Shown here piece by piece: positions 1-7,160 of a stretch of 64,000 nucleotides of DNA (its first letter is position 1; every line of letters starts with the position of its first letter). Below the pieces are notes generated by a model that saw nothing but the letters and a program-made list of their open reading frames with translations, was not told the DNA's origin and searched no databases. The DNA comes from Pseudalkalibacillus berkeleyi. GTDB taxonomy: Bacteria; Bacillota; Bacilli; Bacillales; Fictibacillaceae. The translations under genes and the position numbers were made by a program. The DNA lies in contig NZ_JAKIJS010000002.1 in the NCBI RefSeq assembly GCF_021608225.1, positions 124,001 through 188,000 on the forward strand. The letters run 5' to 3'.

Positions 1-1
1 A

Positions 2-622
2 AACTGGGCCGTATGGGTACCCGATCTATTAGAAAATTATCATCCAGATTCTATTCGATATTACCTAGCCATTAATGGGCCCGAACAACGTGACGCAGAT
101 TTTTCTTGGCGAGAATTTATATATAGCCACAATAGTGAGCTGTTAGGGGCGTATGGTAACTTTGTGAACCGGACGCTGAAATTTGTAGAGAAATCATACG
201 GTAGTTGCATCCCTGAAGCTAAACCTGATGAATTTGCGATACAAAAAGTGAAAGACACATATACAGTAGCTGGAAAAGCAATTGAAAAAGGAGAGTTCAA
301 GTATGCGCTTGAGGCGATTTTCGATTTGGTCCGTTCGAGCAATAAGTATTTTGACGAACGGCAGCCATGGAAACAGGTGAATGAAGCACCGGATCAATGT
401 GCTATTACACTCAATACGTGTACACAAATTATCGCCAATCTCGGAAACTTATTGTCACCCTTTCTGCCATTTTCCGCAGAAAAAATCCAGGAGCAGCTCG
501 CATTCAAACCAAATTGGTCATTTATTGAGTTAGAACCAAAGCAAATTAAAGAGGTAAAACCTTTATTTGACCGAATTGATATTCATAGAATTGAAGGAGA
601 ACGAGCGAAGTTAGGAGAGTGA
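2..622 (+). CDS. metG: Methionyl-tRNA synthetase, C-terminal part (5' end outside window)
   Basis: The reading frame is open from the left edge and gives 206 residues. The stretch NWAVWVPDLLENYHPDSIRY, then YYLAINGPE, is the end of the class I catalytic domain just before the KMSKS loop region; the rest is the helical anticodon-binding domain (KYFDERQPWK and NLLSPFLPFSAEKIQ are typical of MetRS). The enzyme charges tRNA-Met in the cytoplasm. The protein ends after the anticodon domain, so the C-terminal dimerisation (Trbp111-like) extension found in B. subtilis MetRS is absent; this suggests a shorter form or a second metG copy. The catalytic HIGH motif lies outside the window. The stop codon is directly followed, in the same frame, by a decayed HAD gene. 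Confidence 0.9.
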   Translation, partial: NWAVWVPDLLENYHPDSIRYYLAINGPEQRDADFSWREFIYSHNSELLGAYGNFVNRTLKFVEKSYGSCIPEAKPDEFAIQKVKDTYTVAGKAIEKGEFKYALEAIFDLVRSSNKYFDERQPWKQVNEAPDQCAITLNTCTQIIANLGNLLSPFLPFSAEKIQEQLAFKPNWSFIELEPKQIKEVKPLFDRIDIHRIEGERAKLGE

Positions 623-628
623 TTCAAA

Positions 629-997
629 ATCAATGTAGCTTTCTTTGACCGTGATGGAACGATCATAGAGGATTATCCTGATGAACAATGGTCGCATGTT
701 TCCCACCCTCAATTCAAGGATGGTGCGATTGAAACACTCCAAGAAGTTCAGTCTAAAGGTTATGAAATAATCATCATAACCAATCAATATTTGATCAATG
801 AAGGATTCATAACTTTTGAGCGATACGAGAGTATTACAAAACAAATGATAGATGTACTACAACGAAATGGTATACACATTAAAGATATCTTTTACTGTCC
901 ACATCGACGAGACGAGGGATGCAACTGTTTGAAACCGAACACTGGAATGGTTGATCAAGAGGTTAAACAGATTAACAAAATCCTCCGTATTATTTAA
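629..997 (+). pseudogene. Truncated HAD-IIIA phosphatase without a normal start codon
   Basis: The frame encodes NVAFFDRDGTIIEDY, the DxDGT nucleophile motif of HAD phosphatases, then IIITNQ (motif II) and a CPHRRDEGCNCLKP segment resembling the zinc loop plus lysine of GmhB/histidinol-phosphatase type enzymes. It stops 18 residues after that KP, before the GDxxxD motif that binds Mg2+, so about 50 residues are missing (family usually 160-190, here about 122). No ATG, GTG or TTG lies between the metG stop (620-622) and the DxDGT motif; where homologues would begin Met-Asn-Val-Ala the sequence has ATC (629-631). Loss of start plus loss of the C-terminal motif argues for a relic. An ATC start of a shortened protein is the alternative. 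Confidence 0.65.
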
Positions 998-1025
998 TGT
1001 ATATAAAGGTGGCTCAGAATTTTAT

Positions 1026-1065
1026 GTAATATATTTTTGACAATTTGATAAAAATATATTACGAT
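1026..1065 (+). promoter_or_regulatory. Promoter overlapped by a 13-bp inverted repeat (likely operator of the XRE gene)
   Basis: A perfect inverted repeat has arms at 1026-1038 (GTAATATATTTTT) and 1050-1062, separated by 11 bases. A sigma-A type promoter lies inside it: TTGACA at 1037-1042, a 17-base spacer and TACGAT at 1060-1065. A dyad covering both -35 and -10 in front of an XRE regulator suggests autorepression. Confidence 0.6.
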
Positions 1066-1094
1066 TATCTCAAGCTAAGAAATGAGGGGTGAAA

Positions 1095-1328
1095 ATGAAA
1101 AAGAAAGGCAGTCTTGAAAATCGGTTACATGTTTGTCGTGCTGAACGGAAATTATCACAGGGGGACCTGGCCAAGAAGGTTGGGGTAAGTAGACAAACCA
1201 TTTCCTCTTTGGAAGCGAACCGTTACAATCCATCACTAATTTTAGCGTTTGAACTCGCTCGTGTTCTTGACACTGATATCACAGAACTCTTCACTTATTA
1301 TCAAGATCAAGAAGATGGGAATCCGTAA
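1095..1328 (+). CDS. Small XRE-family helix-turn-helix regulator
   Basis: This 77-residue protein is almost entirely one HTH_3 domain: LENRLHVCRAERKLSQGDLA, then KKVGVSRQTISSLEANRYNP, with the recognition helix at SRQTISSLE. It resembles the short Xre/YvaO-like repressors of Bacillus that pair with a small membrane protein. The ATG at 1095 is preferred to the GTG at 1089 because the latter lies inside the ribosome binding site GAGGGGTG. The next gene starts 20 bases downstream, so the two are probably co-transcribed. A dyad-covered promoter upstream suggests self-repression. The ligand or signal is unknown. Confidence 0.85.
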   Translation: MKKKGSLENRLHVCRAERKLSQGDLAKKVGVSRQTISSLEANRYNPSLILAFELARVLDTDITELFTYYQDQEDGNP

Positions 1329-1347
1329 ATCTATCAGGGGGTAAAAA

Positions 1348-1635
1348 ATGATTTCAATCTTTAGTACAATTGCGACATTTATGTTAGCTTTCTCTATATT
1401 CTATGTTGGCAGCTTTGTAGCAACAGAAGGGAAAGATGAAAGAGGTCAACAAATAATGGGGAAAGCAAGTATCTATACATATATCCTTGTCACTGTTGGC
1501 TTTGTTGCTATAGTTATAGTAGAAGCGATGATGACATTATCTTTAGAACAATTCATGGAAGTATTGGGCATTGTATATGGACTACTGGCGACCGTTCACG
1601 CTTTCTTAATATATCGATTCAAAAAACAATACTAA
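1348..1635 (+). CDS. Small membrane protein co-transcribed with the XRE regulator
   Basis: The 95-residue protein has three hydrophobic segments: about residues 3-25, 43-62 and 70-88. A charged loop (ATEGKDERGQQIMGK) lies between the first two and the C-terminus is basic (RFKKQY). It has a good ribosome binding site (CAGGGGG) and follows the XRE gene closely. Two-gene XRE plus small membrane protein units are common in Bacillaceae, but I do not recognise the function. Its last 17 bases overlap the end of the convergent gene. Confidence 0.7.
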   Translation: MISIFSTIATFMLAFSIFYVGSFVATEGKDERGQQIMGKASIYTYILVTVGFVAIVIVEAMMTLSLEQFMEVLGIVYGLLATVHAFLIYRFKKQY

Positions 1636-1849
1636 GGTGAAAAGGAAAAATTAAAAGGCCATTATCATGATCGAAATTCCGGTCAGATAATCGGCCTTTA
1701 TGTTTGTTCTGATTCAATTTGTCTTTCTTCGTTTTCGTCTTACGTGTTTGTAAATCCATTAATGCGTAGTCGCTTCTGTTCCATTCAGGGTTGCGTCTGC
1801 CTTCACGTTCAAGCTTTCTACGCTTCTTCCAAGCTTTGCTTTTGCTCAC
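1619..1849 (-). CDS. Small basic conserved protein of unknown function
   Basis: The 76-residue protein is strongly basic in its N-terminal half (SKSKAWKKRRKLEREGRRNP) and is predicted cytoplasmic. I take the GTG at 1849 as start because AAGGAG lies eight bases upstream; an ATG at 1855 sits too close to that site. The pattern RRNPEWNRSDYALMDLQTRK followed by a basic tail looks like a small protein family conserved in Bacillus, with no known role. The C-terminal codons overlap both the convergent membrane-protein gene and a hairpin (1656-1700) that could be its own terminator. Confidence 0.6.
   Translation of the reverse strand: MSKSKAWKKRRKLEREGRRNPEWNRSDYALMDLQTRKTKTKKDKLNQNKHKGRLSDRNFDHDNGLLIFPFHLSIVF
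1656..1700 (-). terminator. Hairpin at the convergent gene ends
   Basis: AAAGGCC-ATTATC pairs imperfectly with GATAAT-CGGCCTTT about 20 bases away. Read on the minus strand it is followed by TTTTAATTTTT, as in an intrinsic terminator, although it lies inside the annotated minus-strand frame. Confidence 0.4.
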
Positions 1850-1926
1850 TTTCATCACTCCTTAGACTGTTTCTATATATTTTATCAATAAAATCAAGAA
1901 ATGGCACGATTGCTATGAAGGAATAT

Positions 1927-2082
1927 CGCCATTTCGCGTAATAATCTCGACATTTCGAGGTATAATCCGGACATTTCACGAAAGTATCTGGCCATTTCGA
2001 GGTATAATCCGGACATTTCACGAAAGTATCTGGCCATTTCGAGGTATAATCTGATCATTTCCCAACATAATCTGACCATTTT
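1927..2082. repeat. 21-bp tandem repeat, about seven and a half copies
   Basis: The unit is roughly GACATTTCGAGGTATAATCCG, with CATTTC and ATAATC/GTATCT as the constant parts; alternating copies give a 42-bp super-unit. The period is a multiple of three, which keeps meaningless reading frames open on the minus strand. The rest of this 555-base gap (2083-2413) shows no gene. Confidence 0.85.
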
Positions 2083-2413
2083 AGTTCGATCTTACTATCC
2101 CCAGTATGCCAAACCACTAAGAGGTGCTACTTTTTCATAAGGTGACTACTTAAAAAATCAGCTGATTACGAACATTATAGAATGTAATTGGCAAATTTGG
2201 TTTGATTGTGCCACTTTTAGGCTATTGAAATATATTGAGATAGAGGCGAAAATTCACCCTTGTAGATGTCATTAGAAGCATCAGTTGTGATAATATAAAT
2301 AAGATGACGATAAAGTAAAATTAAACGAAAATAAACCTATAGCATTATTCCGTTATTAGAAAAAGGTAACGGTTATAAATAAATTTATTTGATACTAAGG
2401 AGCGTTATTATAG

Positions 2414-3190
2414 ATGAAGATTGATATTGGAGGCGTTAGTGTTAACTACCGTGTTTCAGGAGAGGGTAGAAGTATTCTGCTATTGCACGGTTGGGGAACA
2501 AGCTTGAAAAGCTTTGAGCCTGTTCATAATAATTTAGAAAAACACTTTAAAGTGTATTCCATTGATTTTCCTGGGTTCGGGGAAAGCGAAGAGCCTCCTG
2601 AACCGTGGGATGTTGAAGCTTATACGAATATGCTTCGAAAATTTATTACTGATTTGAACATAGAAGATCCAATACTAGTTGGACATTCTTTTGGCGGAAG
2701 AGTGTCCATTCGTTATGCGGCGCATCATCCTGTCCATAAAATTATCTTAGTAGACAGTGCCGGTGTAAAACCGAAGCGTAAATTAAGCTATTATTACAAA
2801 GTATATACGTATAAGACGTTTAAAAAACTTCTAAACTTGCCAGGATTGAAAGGCCATAAAGAAGAAATTCTTACTAAGGTAAAAGGTAAATTAGGTTCTG
2901 CCGACTATAAAAACGTGTCTGGGGTTATGCAGCAGACAATGGTCAAAGTCGTCAATGAAGACCTACAACGTTTCATGCCTGAAATTAAAGCACCTACACT
3001 CCTCGTATGGGGAGAGAACGATACGGCAACACCTGTTGGAGATGCGGAGATTATGGAAAAAGCAATTCCGAATGCAGGACTCGTCGTCTTAAAAGGTGTC
3101 GGTCATTATTCTTACTTAGAAAAGTTAAATGAATTTCTAGTCATTATTGATAACTTCCTTGAAAAGGATAAGGAGTGGAAAGATGCTTAG
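2414..3190 (+). CDS. Alpha/beta hydrolase at the head of the cell-wall ligase operon
   Basis: A 258-residue single-domain hydrolase: LLLHGWGTS supplies the oxyanion loop, GHSFGG carries nucleophile Ser92, WGENDTATP carries Asp203 and GVGHYSYLE carries His231. No signal peptide or membrane segment is seen, so it should be cytoplasmic. AAGGAGCG precedes the ATG. Its end overlaps the start of the MurF-like gene by 8 bases and a D-Ala-D-Ala ligase follows, so an ester or peptide substrate linked to cell-wall precursors is an attractive inference; the fold itself does not reveal the substrate. Confidence 0.9.
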   Translation: MKIDIGGVSVNYRVSGEGRSILLLHGWGTSLKSFEPVHNNLEKHFKVYSIDFPGFGESEEPPEPWDVEAYTNMLRKFITDLNIEDPILVGHSFGGRVSIRYAAHHPVHKIILVDSAGVKPKRKLSYYYKVYTYKTFKKLLNLPGLKGHKEEILTKVKGKLGSADYKNVSGVMQQTMVKVVNEDLQRFMPEIKAPTLLVWGENDTATPVGDAEIMEKAIPNAGLVVLKGVGHYSYLEKLNEFLVIIDNFLEKDKEWKDA

Positions 3191-4772
3191 TCTCTTATTT
3201 ATCATTGGGGTGGTCTTTTGGGGGCTTTATACTTGGTCCCGATTGCGTAAGGCAATCCATATGTTACAGCAGAACTCATACCGAAATGAGCGTTATGTGA
3301 AGTGGATGAAAGAAAATCGCAAACGCGTTTTCAAAAAGCGTGATTTTATCCCACTCATAACGGCGCTTATTGCTTTTGTGAACTTCTTGGATAATGTTGC
3401 TATCCTACTATTCATCGCCCTTTACTTAATCTTGTATCTGCTCAGAGAAACAGGGAAAGAGAAGAAGAAGCTTGTCGTTACAGCTCGTGTAAGACGATTA
3501 ATGGGGACGACTGTCATTCTTGTTGCATTAATTGCAGGCTTAAGCTATTATTTTGAACTCATTTATCAAGTAGAACTTGTACCATTACTCTTCACATATG
3601 TTGCTTTAACGATTGTTTCTTATTATGTCGTGTTGCTTGCAAATACAATTAACTCACCAATTGAGAAGAAGATTGCACAAGGCTATTTTAACGATGCAGA
3701 ACGAATCATTAACGAGTCGAAAAATACTGAGGTAATTGGGATTACAGGAAGCTACGGGAAAACAAGTGTGAAGCATATTCTAAACACGATTTTGTCTTCC
3801 CACTCGAATGTTCTTATGACACCTGAGAGCTATAACACAAAGCTTGGTGTTACTATTACCGTCCGTAATATGCTACGTCCGTTCCATAATTTCTTTATTG
3901 CAGAAATGGGAGCGAAGCAAGAAAATGATATTCAAGAGATTTGTGACCTCGTCCACCAAAAGTATGGTATTTTGACAGCGATTGGTGAACAACATTTAGA
4001 AACATTCAAATCGCTTGATAACATTAAGAAAACGAAATATGAATTAATCGATAGCCTTCCTGATGATGGGATTGGATTTTTAAATAAAGACGATAAGAAC
4101 ATCATGTCAAGAAAGCCACAAACAAATGCACGTATCGTCTATTACGGCATTTATGCAGTTGACCTAGATTACAAAGCTGAGAACATTCGTGTTTCTAACA
4201 AAGGTACTTCCTTTACTGTTGTAAAGAAGGATGGTACTACCATTGAGATTCAAACTAAGTTACTGGGTGAACACAACATATATAATATTTTATCAGCAGT
4301 TGCTACGGCTTCTGAGCTTGGTGTTCCAGAAAAGAAGATCTCTGTTGCTGCAAAGAAAATCCAACCGGTTGAACACCGTATGGAGATCAAGAAACATTCA
4401 GCTAATATTACGATTATTGATGATGCGTTCAACTCCAATCCAGTTGGATCGAAAATGGCGCTAGAAGTTCTCGGACAAATGGACGGCTATAAAGTACTCA
4501 TTACTCCAGGTATGATTGAACTTGGTGAAGAGGAGTACAATTTAAACAAGAAGCTCGGACAACACGCGACAAGTGTTTGTGATTACATTATTCTTGTAGG
4601 TAAAAAGCAGACTATTCCATTGCAGGATGGTTTGAAAGAAGAGCAATATCCAGAGAGTCAATATTATGTTGCTCAAAACTTAGATGATGCAATTGCGAAA
4701 ATGAATGAGATTGCAAAAGAGAAAACGGTCGTGCTTATTGAGAACGACCTTCCAGATACATTTAATGAATAG
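3183..4772 (+). CDS. Membrane-anchored MurF-like Mur ligase
   Basis: The protein has 529 residues. The first ~160 hold four hydrophobic segments (about 1-19, 55-85, 105-125, 132-155), after which a Mur ligase core begins: ITGSYGKTSVKHIL at about residues 185-198 is the ATP-binding P-loop, EQHLETFKSL belongs to the central domain and DDAFNSNP to the C-terminal domain. Soluble MurF enzymes are about 450 residues without membrane segments, so this is a MurF paralogue with an added anchor. MurF joins D-Ala-D-Ala to UDP-MurNAc-tripeptide; the ddl gene 12 bases downstream fits a related reaction. ATG at 3183 is preferred because AAGGAG lies just upstream and it couples to the preceding gene. Confidence 0.85.
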   Translation: MLSLLFIIGVVFWGLYTWSRLRKAIHMLQQNSYRNERYVKWMKENRKRVFKKRDFIPLITALIAFVNFLDNVAILLFIALYLILYLLRETGKEKKKLVVTARVRRLMGTTVILVALIAGLSYYFELIYQVELVPLLFTYVALTIVSYYVVLLANTINSPIEKKIAQGYFNDAERIINESKNTEVIGITGSYGKTSVKHILNTILSSHSNVLMTPESYNTKLGVTITVRNMLRPFHNFFIAEMGAKQENDIQEICDLVHQKYGILTAIGEQHLETFKSLDNIKKTKYELIDSLPDDGIGFLNKDDKNIMSRKPQTNARIVYYGIYAVDLDYKAENIRVSNKGTSFTVVKKDGTTIEIQTKLLGEHNIYNILSAVATASELGVPEKKISVAAKKIQPVEHRMEIKKHSANITIIDDAFNSNPVGSKMALEVLGQMDGYKVLITPGMIELGEEEYNLNKKLGQHATSVCDYIILVGKKQTIPLQDGLKEEQYPESQYYVAQNLDDAIAKMNEIAKEKTVVLIENDLPDTFNE

Positions 4773-4784
4773 GGGTTGGAGTAA

Positions 4785-6005
4785 ATGAAGGTTAATGTTG
4801 GTGTCTTTTTTGGCGGCGTATCCGTCGAACACGAAGTATCTGTCATATCCGCCTTACAAGCGATCAATGCAATGGACCAGGATCAGTATGAGCCGATTCC
4901 GATCTATATTAGTAAAAATAAAAATTGGTATACAGGTGAAGCTTTACTTGATATCGAGAATTATAAAAACGTAGACGATCTACTAAAACAATGTGAGCGA
5001 ATTATCATTACAACGAATGAACAAGGGCGACCCGTCATCAACCGTCATACAACGGGCATGTTCGGTAAAAAATTTATTACGAACATCGATGTTGCGTTCC
5101 CTGTTATTCACGGTACGTATGGGGAAGACGGAATTCTACAAGGTTTCTTCGAACTGAATAGCATTCCATATGTAGGCTGTGACGTATTCTCGTCTGCGGT
5201 CGGAATGGATAAAGTCATGATGAAGCAAATTTTACGTGACTCAGGTGTGCCGATACTCGATTACCACTGGTTCTACTCCACAAAGTGGTTGAACGATCAA
5301 GATGCACTTGTAGAGAAGATTGAACAAGAGCTTAACTATCCTGTAATTGTTAAACCTGCAAACCTTGGATCTAGTGTCGGAATTAGTAAAGCGACAAACA
5401 GAGAAGAGCTTGAGGAAGCGGTTGAACTTGCGATGGAATTTGCGACAAAAATTGTCGTTGAAAAGATGGTTACGAACTTGAAAGAGGTTAACTGTTCGGT
5501 CCTTGGAGACTATGAGGAAGCAGAGAGTTCTGTTTGTGAAGAAGTGCTTAGTAGTACGGACATTCTTACGTATCAAGATAAGTATCAATCCGGTGGAGGC
5601 AATTCTAAAGGCGGTGGAGCTTCTAAAGGTATGGAAAGCACCAACCGCAAGATTCCTGCTGACATGTCTGATGAAATGACTTCTCAAGTACAACAATTGG
5701 CGAAAGATACATTCCAAATTCTTGGTTGTGCAGGTGTGTCTCGAATTGATTTCTTAATCGATCAGAATTCGGACGCTGTCTATGTGAATGAAATCAATAC
5801 GATTCCTGGATCTCTATCATTCTATCTTTGGGAGCCGACAGGCAAGTCATTCCAACAGTTAACTTCAGATATGATTCAAATTGCGCTGAAAAGACAACGC
5901 GAACGTGAATCGCTGACGTTCTCTGTAGATTCCAATCTTTTCGCACTCCATAGCGGTGGTGCAAAAGGCGGAGGCACAAAGAGTAAATTAGGATCTAATT
6001 CATAG
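4785..6005 (+). CDS. ddl: D-alanine--D-alanine ligase with glycine-rich insertions
   Basis: An ATP-grasp ligase joining two D-alanines for peptidoglycan: VGVFFGGVSVEHEVS at the N-terminus, PVIHGTYGEDG, VKPANLGSSVGISK and the metal-binding YVNEINTIPGS near the end. It has 406 residues where Ddl usually has 350-370. The excess is a Gly/Ser/Lys loop at about residues 269-284 (GGGNSKGGGASKG), placed just before KIPADM in the omega-loop region, and a glycine-rich tail at about 391-406 (GGAKGGGTKSK). It sits in one operon with the membrane MurF-like ligase. Whether it makes D-Ala-D-Ala or another depsi/dipeptide cannot be judged by eye. Confidence 0.9.
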   Translation: MKVNVGVFFGGVSVEHEVSVISALQAINAMDQDQYEPIPIYISKNKNWYTGEALLDIENYKNVDDLLKQCERIIITTNEQGRPVINRHTTGMFGKKFITNIDVAFPVIHGTYGEDGILQGFFELNSIPYVGCDVFSSAVGMDKVMMKQILRDSGVPILDYHWFYSTKWLNDQDALVEKIEQELNYPVIVKPANLGSSVGISKATNREELEEAVELAMEFATKIVVEKMVTNLKEVNCSVLGDYEEAESSVCEEVLSSTDILTYQDKYQSGGGNSKGGGASKGMESTNRKIPADMSDEMTSQVQQLAKDTFQILGCAGVSRIDFLIDQNSDAVYVNEINTIPGSLSFYLWEPTGKSFQQLTSDMIQIALKRQRERESLTFSVDSNLFALHSGGAKGGGTKSKLGSNS

Positions 6006-6030
6006 TTCGCAATTTAACAATGACACTTTT

Positions 6031-6064
6031 AAGGGATATGCCCAATGACGGGCTGTCCCTTTTT
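6031..6064 (+). terminator. Terminator after ddl
   Basis: AAGGGATATGCCC pairs with GGGCTGTCCCTT, followed by TTTTT. Outer arms CGCAATTT/AAATTGCG extend the structure. Confidence 0.8.
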
Positions 6065-6210
6065 AAATTGCGCTTAAAGTGATAATCTTGTAGTAACTAC
6101 CACAATATGGTTTCACCAACAAAATCCTCATATGCTGCTCGAATACTTTATTGATTGAACTTCTGTTTTGTCTTAGAAGACTAATAAGCTTTTAGAATGG
6201 AGGCTTTTCA

Positions 6211-6933
6211 ATGAACCGAAACGACAATCCTTTACCGCATGTCCACCCATTACAGGATTGGAAGAAAATTCCGATTCATGAAAATAAGGAAGAATTAGTT
6301 TCTATGCAAAGTATCGACTCTGGCTTACTACTCGTGAAACCTCAATATCATGAAAAGGGAATCGTAGGGGCATTGAATGATTGCTATGTCCGTAGAGAAG
6401 TAGCGATCATGTTGGTTGAAGCAGCACGGAAACTCCCCAACGGATATAAACTGATGATATGGGATGGGTGGCGACCTTTTTCGGTTCAAAGCCAGCTCTA
6501 TGACGCATACGTGAATCAGCTGTCTAATGATTTTCCAGAATTTTCAGAAGAACGGTTGATTGAAAGTGCTCGTCAATTTGTATCTTATCCAAATGAAGAT
6601 GAAGAGTCCCCAGCACCTCACTTTACTGGTGGGGCTGTTGATGTGACAATCGTGGACTCTAACGGTGATCAGCTTCAAATGGGAACCGAATTTGATGAAT
6701 TTACAAATAGCGCATGGACCAAATTTTATGAAGAGAAGAATAACACCGAAGATTTGACTGAAGATGAAGAAACATTTATGAAAAATCGCAGACTTCTCCA
6801 ACATGTCATGACGACATCTGGATTCACGAACTACCCAGCTGAATGGTGGCATTTTGACCATGGAAACCAATGGTGGGCGAAACAAAGCAATGAACCAGTA
6901 GCTAAATATGGATTAGTAAAACTAGAAACTTAA
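6211..6933 (+). CDS. vanX-like: D-alanyl-D-alanine dipeptidase, VanX/peptidase M15D type
   Basis: A 240-residue zinc dipeptidase. The VanX signatures are present in order: DGWRP (the conserved arginine), HFTGGAVDV (HxxxxxxD zinc ligands) and EWWHF (catalytic Glu and zinc His). No signal peptide is seen, consistent with cytoplasmic hydrolysis of free D-Ala-D-Ala. It has its own ribosome binding site (ATGGAGG) and lies behind the ddl terminator, so it is probably a separate transcript. No VanH or VanRS genes are nearby, so this is not a vancomycin-resistance operon; D-Ala-D-Ala recycling or control of the dipeptide pool is more likely. Confidence 0.88.
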   Translation: MNRNDNPLPHVHPLQDWKKIPIHENKEELVSMQSIDSGLLLVKPQYHEKGIVGALNDCYVRREVAIMLVEAARKLPNGYKLMIWDGWRPFSVQSQLYDAYVNQLSNDFPEFSEERLIESARQFVSYPNEDEESPAPHFTGGAVDVTIVDSNGDQLQMGTEFDEFTNSAWTKFYEEKNNTEDLTEDEETFMKNRRLLQHVMTTSGFTNYPAEWWHFDHGNQWWAKQSNEPVAKYGLVKLET

Positions 6934-6950
6934 CGCACTAAACAGAAGTT

Positions 6951-6990
6951 GAATGTGGGCGACCCAACAGGCAATCCCACATTCTTTGCG
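6951..6990 (+). terminator. Terminator after the VanX-like gene
   Basis: GAATGTGGG pairs with CCCACATTC across a 16-base loop, followed by TTTGCG; the poly-T is weak. Confidence 0.55.
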
Positions 6991-7049
6991 TAAAAATATG
7001 CATACATAAGAAGAATGTAGATGTACAAAAAAATAGACCCAAATTTGTT

Positions 7050-7082
7050 AGAAACTGCTCCTAAAGAGCAGTTTCTTTTATT
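7050..7082 (+). terminator. Hairpin with T-run in the leader of the PBP gene
   Basis: GAAACTGCTC (7051-7060) pairs perfectly with GAGCAGTTTC (7066-7075) around a 5-base loop, followed by TTTTATT. It may be a second terminator for the upstream gene or an attenuator for the PBP gene 78 bases downstream. Confidence 0.6.
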
Positions 7083-7160
7083 GTGTTTTTATGAAATAAT
7101 TGGAATAGATACCAACATCTTCGTGGGGTTAGGCATCATGAGCAAAAGGGGAGAAGTATT

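Noticed and set aside
1656-1700. That the minus-strand small gene is spurious because a hairpin overlaps its end
   Set aside because: Its upstream ribosome binding site and basic conserved-looking N-terminal half favour a real gene; only the exact C-terminus is doubtful.
1818-2079. Minus-strand frames through the 21-bp array giving repetitive Tyr/Leu/Met-rich proteins
   Set aside because: The frames stay open only because the repeat period is a multiple of three; there is no suitable ribosome binding site and no family likeness.
4785-6933. A vancomycin-resistance (van) operon
   Set aside because: A ddl and a vanX-like gene are neighbours, but vanH, vanR and vanS are absent, a terminator separates the two genes, and the VanZ-like gene lies 26 kb away.
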